Source: Turritopsis dohrnii (lineage: Eukaryota; Cnidaria; Hydrozoa; Anthoathecata; Oceaniidae). From it: a stretch of DNA of 64,000 nt. The stretch spans positions 248,001 to 312,000 of the forward strand of contig BQMF02000237.1 of assembly GCA_027922465.2 (NCBI GenBank), in the 5' to 3' direction. Positions 32,701 through 40,163 of the stretch are shown one piece after another. Position 1 is the stretch's first letter, and the number at the start of each line of letters is the position of its first letter. A model generated the notes under the pieces. It did no database searches and was not told where the DNA came from. It was given only the letters and a program-made list of their open reading frames with translations. A program made the position numbers and the translations under genes.

Positions 32701-33925
32701 ACTTCATGGATTCTGTGACGCTTCCACCAAAGCATATGGCGCTTGCATTTACATGCGAACTCTCAAACAATCAGGGGATGTTGATGTATCACTTATCGCT
32801 TCGAAATCAAGAGTTTCACCGATCAAGCCACAAACTATACCCAGACTTGAGTTAATGGGTGCAGTTACGCTTGCTGAACTAGTGCATTCTGTTGAGACCG
32901 CTTTGTCACACTGTACCATTTCATCGACTACATGCTGGATAGATAGTACTGTTGCGTATTTTTGGATCACAAACACTAAAACATACAGCAATTTTATTCA
33001 GAACCGAGTCGACAAGATCTTGTGCTTTGTTTCGCCTACATCCTGGAGATTAGTGTCATCTGAGAACAATCCCGCGGACATTGTGTCAAGAGGGACCACC
33101 CCCTTAGAATTGAAAACAAATATTTGGTTTGAGGGTCCAGCTTTCCTGAAACTGCCTGATGATAAATGGCCATGTGTATTGAACTCTGCCGCTGCTGCTG
33201 GTGATGTACTGGAAATCAAGAACACAACTAATACATTACTAGTAAAAAATGAAAACAAAGACGATACTGTTGATGTATTGTCCACCACCTTTAAGGTTGA
33301 AAGATTTAGTTCTTTCCAAAAATTGATCAAAGTGACAGCATATGTTCTGTTATTTATAAAGAAATTAAAATTGAAAGCCGCAGACTCTACTGTAAGTCGG
33401 CTAACTCCTGAAACTGGTGCCGCAGACTCTACTGTAAGTCGGCCAACTATGTGTGTTACTGAATGTAAAACTGGTGCCGCAGACTATACCGTAAGTCGGC
33501 CAACAAATCTTGTTACTGAAATTGAACCTGAAGTCGCAGACTCTACTGTAAGTCGGCCAAAACATGTTTTGAACCCAAACGCCGCAGAATTTAAAGTAAG
33601 TCGGCAATGGAAAACTTACAACTTGAGAAGAAAGAAGAAAGAAGATAACTTTCAAATAATTAAAAATGATAAAAATGAAAATCACAAAAAAATAAATAAC
33701 AAAGTTACAAAACCAATGGAAGAAGTATTGGATACTGGTTGTGATCAAGCTTTTGATGGTCATCGTCCCCTGGATGGCAATGACACCTTGGAAAAGACAA
33801 TTGAAGAAGAACCTGATTTGTTTGCTGTTTGTTTGGATGAAGCCAAAACCATGTGGATAAAGGAATTACAAACTATTTTCCAGAAAGAAGAGAAGTACAT
33901 GAACGTTAAAAGACAACTGAACTAA
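29792..33925 (+). CDS. BEL/Pao gag-protease-RT-RNase H polyprotein
   Basis: A 1377-codon open frame, continuous upstream into gag. A DUF1759-like gag segment begins LPKLDIPTFSGDPLEWKMF (32-50). Zinc knuckles follow at about 257-320 (CVFC, CFKC...HFAKDC, CNKC). The protease motif reads ILFDLGAQLSYIT at 361-373, with Leu where Ser/Thr is usual in D-S/T-G. RT shows VADIEKAFHQ (Asp 711) and LIVDDLISG (VDD 793-795). RNase H begins FCDASTKAYGACIY near 973. From about residue 1196 the motif AADSTVSRP is repeated five times at 14-19-residue spacing. The frame ends in an in-frame TAA at 33923-33925; the integrase continues in the same phase from the next codons. The protease change and the stop argue that this copy is not autonomous even though its LTRs are identical. 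Confidence 0.9.
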   Translation: MKKILAKNTSVATSSLGLSETASSVASTNVKLPKLDIPTFSGDPLEWKMFYDSFMCTIDSNTTLPCIQKFTYLKSYLRGTAAETVSGYTLTSDNYKEALDLLEKRFGDTQVLISSHMKALCLGGSVKAIDDTVNLRRTYDHVETHIRSLKNLGISSKEYGPMLIPILNTKFPAELSLILSRQMGRGVWDIDKMLETLCNEIEARERLSASNSTEESHEKQPFSTETFLTNGNHSNARRHHPKKRKQKPSQEISKKTCVFCNSEKHLAYQCEVIQDKETRLIILGNKGRCFKCIRTNHFAKDCDSKIKCNKCEGNHHAAVCFPEGTSSNLTLQKKQKSIGILQTAQAVITDTKGEKSSNIRILFDLGAQLSYITPVARKKLNLPTMEKSNVNIKTFGEKEESKVLDSVKFLVKGKGTAKSILVDALETDICLPISGSHYGCNLEKQPHLAGLNLADVNKDGSDMNVDVLIGANFYWNFMSGKVVKPMNGNGPVACESTLGYVLSGQTSISNHLTIVGITNFVHTTENLSFEPSSATCKQETFNALHNLWENPDDDAPTDNLILEEFRNNLEFTDNRYQVKLPFKEEFPDVDDNFHCAKRRLRSLHNRFQNDPKLYSDYKDIIDKQHESGIIEVIPDPEVEPSVPDHYLPHQAVVREDKATTKVRVVFDASSSSSSSNGQSLNSCLHSGPSLTQSLFDVLVRFRSFSIGFVADIEKAFHQILLHPSHRDYVRFLWFKEFRTDVDFDELELSVHRFCRVIFGVTSSPFLLQATLIEHINKHPNSLFIVKLISSLIVDDLISGADTSSEAKALFLEAKQHVSAASFNLYKFQANDPDLETEVYRMTNDDKSVIDNIAPENNKVLGIVWDKHEDQFVFNLHNITEKCRSASTKRDILHTIASFYDPLGLLNPIILKWKCFFQKLCVSKVEWDAPLSAELLEQWTLLYLPLFDSPAIYVNRRYSPIQPDDPVVSRQLHGFCDASTKAYGACIYMRTLKQSGDVDVSLIASKSRVSPIKPQTIPRLELMGAVTLAELVHSVETALSHCTISSTTCWIDSTVAYFWITNTKTYSNFIQNRVDKILCFVSPTSWRLVSSENNPADIVSRGTTPLELKTNIWFEGPAFLKLPDDKWPCVLNSAAAAGDVLEIKNTTNTLLVKNENKDDTVDVLSTTFKVERFSSFQKLIKVTAYVLLFIKKLKLKAADSTVSRLTPETGAADSTVSRPTMCVTECKTGAADYTVSRPTNLVTEIEPEVADSTVSRPKHVLNPNAAEFKVSRQWKTYNLRRKKKEDNFQIIKNDKNENHKKINNKVTKPMEEVLDTGCDQAFDGHRPLDGNDTLEKTIEEEPDLFAVCLDEAKTMWIKELQTIFQKEEKYMNVKRQLN
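33377..33610 (+). repeat. In-frame coding repeat, five units, in BEL pol
   Basis: gccgcagactctactgtaag-type units start at 33377, 33419, 33476, 33533 and 33581. All spacings (42, 57, 57, 48) are multiples of three, so the protein repeat AADSTVSRP is kept in phase. The later units are more diverged. It lies between RNase H and integrase. Confidence 0.9.
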
Positions 33926-33928
33926 TTT

Positions 33929-35143
33929 TTGGATGAAAAAGGGATTCTACGGTGTAAGGGTCGGTTTGACAATGCTGTTGCGTTATCATACAACGAACGA
34001 TACCCTATACTTTTGTTTGGACACCACCCTGTCACTACATTGATCGTAAATGACTTTCACACCAAATGTAAACACCAAGGACTCAAGTCAACGTTATCTT
34101 TTTTACGGACGGAGTATTGGCTACCACAAGGCAGAAGTTTCGTCAAGAAGCTGATTAAGAACTCTTATTTGTGCAGATACTTTGCTGCTAAACCTTATAC
34201 CTATCCTGATCCACCACCACTTCCATCTGATCGTGTCAATTTTGACTTTCCGTTCAAATGCATTGGTTTGGACTATTTGGGTCCTCTCTATTTCCGTGAC
34301 TCAAATGCAGAAACTTTCCTTATGAAGAAAGCGTGGATATGTCTCTTCACCTGTACTGTTTCGAGAGGCATCCATCTTGAAGTTGTCACAGACAATACAA
34401 GCACTGCATTCATCAAAGGATACCGACGTTACGTCAGCCGACGAGGTATGCCTACCAAGATTTATTCCGACAACGCTTCGACATTCAAAAGTGAAGAGAC
34501 CCAAGAGTTCATCAAATCATTACGTGACTTTGTTACAGATACTGGTGTTGCCTGGTCCTTTATCCCCCCTGCTGCGCCCTGGTGGGGAGGGTTTTATGAA
34601 CGTATGGTACAACTTGTTAAACGACTCTTGAGGAAGGTACTCTTTAAAGCAAGAGTAGATCTTGATGAACTTGTTACCGTAGTGGCGGAAATCGAAAGCC
34701 CCCTCAACGATCGCCCGGTTGCAAATGAACATTCGCAGTCACAGCTGGAAACGACAGTATTGACGCCAAACCACCTCATCTATGGACGCAGATTGAACGT
34801 TTTACAACAGGAAATAGTCACGAACATTCCGTCGAACATCGCTGAACTTATTCAACGCTTTTGGAACGAATTTCAGCACGAATACATAACAACCCTGAGA
34901 GAACAACACTCGTACATTGCACGAAAGAATGGTGTTAGCGGTGTAAACGTTGGCGACGTAGTCCTCATCAAAGAGACTAAATTACCGAGGTCGCAATGGA
35001 AGATTGCCGTTGTTAGAAACTTGAATCGTTCAAAGGACGGTCTTGTCCGAAGTGTGGACTTAAAACTCACCTCGAACGGCAAGGTCATCGTGACCAGACG
35101 TGCCACAAAACTATTATGTCCCATCGAAAAGAATATTTCTTGA
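33929..35143 (+). CDS. BEL/Pao integrase
   Basis: 404 codons in the same phase as the upstream polyprotein, separated from it only by the TAA at 33923-33925. The zinc-binding region shows GHHPVTTLIVNDFHTKCKHQ and then SYLCRYF, where the first Cys of the expected C-x-x-C pair is not a Cys. The catalytic core has LDYLGPL (Asp 115), YSDNAST (Asp 181) and GFYERM (Glu 224), with the FIPPAAPWWGG segment typical of BEL/Pao. A C-terminal domain with NVGDVVLIKE and RSVDLKL follows. The enzyme would insert the retrotransposon cDNA. The start shown is only the first Met after the stop; it is naturally part of the polyprotein. Confidence 0.9.
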   Translation: MDEKGILRCKGRFDNAVALSYNERYPILLFGHHPVTTLIVNDFHTKCKHQGLKSTLSFLRTEYWLPQGRSFVKKLIKNSYLCRYFAAKPYTYPDPPPLPSDRVNFDFPFKCIGLDYLGPLYFRDSNAETFLMKKAWICLFTCTVSRGIHLEVVTDNTSTAFIKGYRRYVSRRGMPTKIYSDNASTFKSEETQEFIKSLRDFVTDTGVAWSFIPPAAPWWGGFYERMVQLVKRLLRKVLFKARVDLDELVTVVAEIESPLNDRPVANEHSQSQLETTVLTPNHLIYGRRLNVLQQEIVTNIPSNIAELIQRFWNEFQHEYITTLREQHSYIARKNGVSGVNVGDVVLIKETKLPRSQWKIAVVRNLNRSKDGLVRSVDLKLTSNGKVIVTRRATKLLCPIEKNIS

Positions 35144-35192
35144 CCCATATTTTTCTAGGTTACTTTAGACTTGTCACTATTTAGAGGGGGAG

Positions 35193-35321
35193 TGTGGAAT
35201 GTATTTGCCGCCTCCGCCGCCCGTAGGACGCCATTGTAGAATATAAGCGTGGTTTAAAAATATAATTTTTAGTTCACAATATACAGTCCTCGTGGTCGGT
35301 CGTGTCTCCACCGTTCCCACA
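35193..35321 (+). repeat. BEL/Pao 3' LTR
   Basis: Identical to the 5' LTR over 129 bp, directly preceded by the purine tract and followed by the acgag target duplication. Confidence 0.95.
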
Positions 35322-35417
35322 ACGAGGTTGAAAATATATGTCCGCGGTGCAAGAAAAATAAAAAATAAAAAGTGAAGCAGAGAAAACAAAATCATGATGG
35401 AAAAAGATAAGGCTTAA

Positions 35418-35586
35418 TTGATTGCACTGTTGGTAGTAAAGAAACGTCAACTGCAGCAAAAGCTACGAAAAGAAAAACGCCACTGTAAAATATGGATAAG
35501 AAAAATATTCACTGAAAGAAGTTGGAAAGGAGAATACCACCAGTTAATAAAGAAATATGACCACGAGCTTTTTTTCTTAAAATAAT
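35418..35586 (+). pseudogene. PIF/Harbinger transposase, N-terminal remnant
   Basis: The frame reads LIALLVVKKRQLQQKLRKEK, then WIRKIFTERSWKGEYHQLIKK and ends at a TAA after ELFFLK. The basic start followed by W-x-R-x-(I/L)F..R...GE(Y/F)H.L is typical of the first 60 residues of Harbinger/HARBI1-like transposases. Nothing after it continues the protein. It is a fragment of a second Harbinger element, unrelated in position to the one at the left edge. Confidence 0.68.
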
Positions 35587-36387
35587 ATTAACTGTTGTAC
35601 ATTGCTGTTATCATATCTTGTCTTTGTTTGTTTGATTTGTTTTGATTTTCTTCACGTGTTTAGCTACCATTTTTAAATCACCTGTTTAGTTTGGAATGAT
35701 GTATTTTACTTATTTTTTCTTCCTAGTCGGATCAAAATGGAACGAAAACTTCTCTTGCTCTTGCGTAATATTTTCGCGTGGTCATTGTTTAGCGATCCGA
35801 TGCGCGGACAATTATGCGAAGCGGATATTCGCTTTGACGTGGTTTTTAATTTCCGTGAGCCTTCCGTGATATAACTTCCCCCCACTCTCCCGCTGAACAT
35901 TTCTTTGTTTACAAAACGCGTCAGCTTTCAATCTAGCGTACACGGTTATTCAAATCTCCCGCGGTACGGAATTTAATTGTGAGCATGCGCAATACTTACA
36001 GATTTATATCACATCTCATAGCGAGTCGAGCCTATTAAGACCCTGGTCATCTCTAAATCTAGTTCAAATTTTGATGTATGAAGTGTAAGGTTTTAACTGC
36101 TAATTTTAATCGTTTACTGGATGACCACAGATATGTTTCTAAGGTCCTTTTGACGCTTGAGAAGATCGTTGGCGCGAAAGAAGTTCGAATTTAAAAAGTT
36201 AAAAAAAAATTAATTCGAGCTACCTGAATATACGACCATTTGAATCTTTACAAAGAAAATAAGCTTCAAGCAACCAAGAAACATCTTGTTTCTTGTCAAA
36301 GAAACCATTCCCGTAACTCTATCATTTTTAAGACCTCACTTATACCTGCCTTTTCGGCCCAGCCACCTCAACAACTTACATGCCATT
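35587..36387. other. Stretch without recognised gene
   Basis: AT-rich and slightly more GC-rich patches (35750-36000) are present. I see no domain or clear repeat. It may contain decayed Harbinger sequence continuing from the fragment before it. Confidence 0.4.
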
Positions 36388-36690
36388 ATGGCTGATATTC
36401 ACCAAATCAACCTCCAGAAATTATGTAGGATTTGTGGACTAGGCAAATCTAGTATTTGCAAGACAAAGCAATAAAAAAGAATTGATGATGTATTTTATGT
36501 TGATATTGCACAAGACGATGACTATGAGTCAGTTCACCCACCAATGCTTTGACTGAAGTGCTATGCAACTGTCATCAATGTGGAATAAAGAGGATCAACA
36601 GCACAATTAAAAGCTAAAACTTCAGAAAATTGTGTTTTTTGTGCATCTAAGCCAAGGGGGAGAAAGATACGTTTAACGTTCAGCTTATAA
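36388..36690 (+). pseudogene. RAG1 N-terminal-like zinc-binding domain, degenerate
   Basis: One frame, with three internal stops and a closing TAA, starts MADIHQINLQKLCRICG, continues IDDVFYVDIAQDD, then VHPPML, a stop where a Cys would be expected, LKCY, and later NCVFCASKPRGR. The order L-C-R-I-C-G, a D-(I/V)-x-x-D segment, HP(P)-x-x-C-x-x-C-Y and a later C-x-x-C matches the N-terminal zinc-binding region shared by RAG1 and transposon proteins of the N-RAG type known from invertebrates. It is a pseudogene. Its relation to the hAT remnant that follows is unknown. The identification is by motif only. Confidence 0.55.
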
Positions 36691-36960
36691 CAGAAAGCGA
36701 CCTTTGCGACAGCTCGAAGGAAAGTCAGAAAGAACGTTCTTCTCGATTCCGGCAATAAGAATGGGAGAGCGTCGCACTTTATTCTATGCGATGTGGAAAC
36801 GTATACGTGAGGTAAACTCAACACAAACATTTAAAAAACAAGACGATAAACTTTAAAAATACGACCATGGACGTATACTCCAATGACCAATACTCCTAAT
36901 GACGACACACAAAAATAATGTCGCTTTACAGCTCTTAGGGCATTTAGGGAGCGTGTTTTT

Positions 36961-38703
36961 TTTTCCATAATTGCTGACGAAGGGACTGATGTTAGTAACA
37001 AAGAACAGTTATCGTTCTGTCTACGGTCTGTAGATGAAGATTTGAATGCTTTTGAAGACTTTATAGGTTTCAACCAGCTCGAGAATATTAAAAGCGATGC
37101 AATTGTACAAGTGATAAAGGACATTCTCATAAGAATAAACTTGAGTTTAGATAATTGCAGAGGTCAAACGTATGATGGAGCATCGAATATGATGGGGAAA
37201 AAATCTGGGGATTCGACTCAAATCCTAAAGGAATAGCCGAAAGCCGTGGCAATTCATTGCCAAGGTCATTCTCTTAGTTTATCAGGGAAATCAATGACCA
37301 AAGAATGTGATATTTTACGAGAAACTATGAATGTTGTTGGAGAGATTTGTGTTTTAGTCAAGTTTTCGCCAAAGCGAGAAAATTTACTTGGAAACATGTT
37401 GTTGTTGTTGTTATGAGAATATTTTTACAGCATAAAAACTTCAGTTACAAACTGCTATCAATGTCTGTCCTGCATAAAATGTAAAATAAAATATAAAGTA
37501 TACAAAGTTCGACGCATTTAGAATAAGAAGTCAGAGCGGAAATAGTAAAAGAAAGGTTTAAACTAAGCTAGTATGATTTGATAGATTAGATCAGCATGAT
37601 AAAATTCTATAACAACATCGAAAAGGAGGAAGATTTCATAGCATTTAAAAAGTTGCAAAAGCTTTCAACAACCAGGTGGACAGTTCGTGTTGAATGCATG
37701 AAAAGAATCCTTGACAATTACGAATCACTCATACAATTATGGGAAGAATCTTTGGAAGAAAAGCTAGATCAGGAGACGAAAGCTAGAATTATTGGGTGCA
37801 AAAGTCAAATGGAGTCATTTTACTTCTTTTTCGGGTTGAAATTATCGTACAAATTATATTCCATGACAGATAATCCATCCAAATCATTACAGTCACAAAG
37901 AATGTCAGCACTCAAGGTAAAAAGTGTGCTGATCTAGTTGTAAATACATTACAAAGCATGAGAAAAGATGAAGATTTTGATTTATTTTTCGAAGCAACTA
38001 TGAAAGCATCCAACTCAATCCAACAAATTGGGAAATCAGTCTTGCCACAAAAGAGAAAAATTATTCCATCTTCGAATACGTTACGAGCTATGAAGGACCA
38101 GCCAGCAATGCATACCATCCAGAAACAGCCCACGAATACTTCAGACCAATGTATTTTCAAGCTCTTCATGCAATTATCATTGCAGTCAATGATCGACTTG
38201 AGCAGCCTGCTTTAAAGAAATTTAGCAACGTAGAAGAATTGCTGTTAAAATCTCGAAAGCTGATATTGCAGAACCTATCGCAGTTAGAGATGGATTTTGG
38301 CTGAGATTTTGATCTTATTCATTTGGAAAGCGAGCTCCATCTCCTACCAACCATTTTTAATCAGTCTGCACCAATTGATTTTGGCGAAATATGCCAGACG
38401 CTTCGGAAATGGAAAGAGAAAAAAGACAATTGATAAAGAACGTCTGGACCATAATTCGTAGCGTACTGACGAGTGATGCCACATCATCTGCGCCCGAACG
38501 CTCTTTTTCCATGCAAAGAAGAATCAAAACTTGGATCAGATCAACTATGGGTCAAAAAAGATTCAATTCGTTATCAATTTCAAATGCCTACACAGATGCA
38601 GTAGATGATATATCACTGATAGAAGTAGCGGAAAGGTTTGTGAATGTTCAAGAAAGGCATCGGAATGGGTTCGGAACTTTTACTGAAAGAGATCTTAAGT
38701 GAC
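36961..38703 (+). pseudogene. hAT transposase (DUF4371/ZMYM-like), broken
   Basis: The first piece reads FSIIADEGTDVSNKEQLSF, then NCRGQTYDGASNMMGKKSG and, after a stop, AIHCQGHSLSLS, all typical of hAT catalytic regions of the DUF4371 type. After about 200 bases of unrelated or intron-like sequence (37385-37590, with a short GTT repeat) comes KLSTTRWTVRVECMKRIL. Further pieces in two frames lead to TSDATSSAPERSFSMQRRI and RFNSLSISNAY, the C-terminal dimerisation region, ending at TGA 38701-38703. At least three frameshifts or stops make it inactive. No TIRs were found at its edges. CAGGG-ended elements elsewhere in the window could be its non-autonomous relatives, but this is untested. Confidence 0.8.
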
Positions 38704-39425
38704 TTGTTATAGTAATGATTTCATTTCATTAGTTACATTAGTCTGCTTTATTTAACCATAGAAATACGAAAAGATTTTGAATGGTACATTTATTTTTACG
38801 GTGTGATAATTATTCGCCGTACAGCACGATATGAAAACAACTAATGAAAACAACTTGAAAATGTTTTTAGTTCGAAAGATAATGAAACAAAAGTCCGGGT
38901 ATGTAAAGTGAATAATTGAAAATATGTTTTTCATTATAACAGAAAAACGAAACAAGATGCCCTTGCAGGCATAAGGATTTCTGCAAAACCAGCTGAAGTA
39001 TGAAAAAAGAAAGACTATGATTGACATTCTTGAAATTTACAGGGTTCCCAGTCCTTTTTTGATCTCAAAATTGAGGAGATTTGAGGTGAATTTTTTCGTT
39101 TTTTGAGGAGAAATGAAACAAAAATTGAGGAGATTTGAGGAGATGTCCCAATTTGATGTCTTTAAATTAATGGTAGGCGATGCTTTCATTGTGACAGTTT
39201 ACTCGCAAATGACGAGCAGAAGGCCAACCCGTCAAATGTGAACAATTATTCTCATTCAGTCTAATTAACTTAAGTGAGACAGGAGACACCTGATCATCCT
39301 TAAACAAACAATATGAAAATCAGTCTAAATTGGCATGTTCCAAATATTAATGCAAATAAAAATTAAACGTAAAACACCATACTTTCTTCATACCAACTTT
39401 TACAAAACAAATGAAAGTGAGAATA

Positions 39426-40163
39426 CGGTTGACTCTCTAATTCGAACCTCTATAAAATTTGAAGTCAACGTCAAATTTCCTTAAGAAACTCTCATAATGA
39501 ACCTGCATAATTTGACCCTTTCTAATTTGATTTAGATTTTAGATCTCTATGGAGAAATTCTCTCTCTAATTCGATTTCTTGAGTGTAAAAAAGCCCTTAC
39601 CACAGTTTCGAACCATAATTCAAATTTCGAATTTTCATTCATTCGAATGTTTTGAAATTGAATTTTGAAAGCAAATTTTGTAAACACAAGACATTAGAAC
39701 TCAAGAAAACAGCGGCTATACCAAAAAAACGAGTACACAAAGAAATGAGTTTAGAGTTAAAATACAAACTTGACAACTTGACAAGGGAAAAGCCAACAAA
39801 GAAGTTTCATTGTTGTTTGAAATTCCACAAAGCACTGTGTCCACTTTGGAAAAAAACATATCTAAAACTGTTGAGGCTTTTCAAAAAGGAAGTGCTTCTA
39901 CCAAAAGAGTTCAAGCAGACAAGACCGAACAATTTAATAAAGCTGTTCTGATCCTTGGAAAAAGTCTAATATTCATAGTGCACTGTTCATATTAAAAATG
40001 TATGTCTTATTCCTTTTTTGCGAGTTTACAAAGGTTTCCCCTCTATAATTCGGTTTTTGCCAACTAAAAATTCAAATTAGAGAGACACCCCACAATTCGA
40101 TTCTCTCTCTAATTCGATAAAAATTTTATTCCCCTGGAAAATTGAATAAGAGAGAGTCGACTG
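39426..40163. mobile_element. Tigger-like element nested in the CAGGG element
   Basis: The left end cggttgactctctaattcg and the right end (reverse complement cagtcgactctctcttattc) are imperfect TIRs. TA precedes the left end (39424-39425); the right flank is ca, probably a mutated TA. Several ctctctaattcga words lie inside both ends. It contains a transposase remnant. Confidence 0.75.
39652..39995 (+). pseudogene. Tigger transposase helix-turn-helix remnant
   Basis: Two frames together show KKRVHKEMSLELKYKLDNL, then REKPTKKF and, after a frameshift, FEIPQSTVSTLEKNISK. This is the pipsqueak/CENP-B type N-terminal HTH of Tigger transposases (K-R..L.L..K......, then (F/Y)-x-IP-x-STVS-T). The DDE domain is absent. 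Confidence 0.72.

Larger units (their letters stand above)
29135..35321 (+). mobile_element. BEL/Pao LTR retrotransposon, structurally complete
   Basis: Two 129-bp LTRs (29135-29263 and 35193-35321) are identical and run TGTGG...CCACA-like to TG..CA ends. The 5-bp target duplication acgag flanks them (29130-29134 and 35322-35326). The order is LTR, primer-binding site, gag, protease, RT, RNase H, integrase, purine tract (agaggggga, 35183-35191), LTR. Identical LTRs imply a recent insertion. It is inserted in the right TIR of the RecQ-carrying element, plus orientation. Confidence 0.96.
27406..35330. mobile_element. DNA transposon carrying a RecQ-like helicase, with nested insertions
   Basis: The left end caacctcgtactcaggg...tttcttgcc and the right end (29085-29134 plus 35322-35330; reverse complement caacctcgtacctaggg...tttcttacc) are matching TIRs of about 45 bp, split on the right by the BEL/Pao insertion. 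Flanking aaaatata occurs on both sides (27397-27404 and 35331-35338; a ninth base differs), giving an 8-9-bp target duplication. Without the BEL and the inner MITE the element is about 1.1-1.2 kb and its interior is mainly RecQ-like helicase sequence. The ends resemble those of the 285-bp MITE at 391-675. A Mutator-like superfamily is suggested by the duplication length only. Confidence 0.72.
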
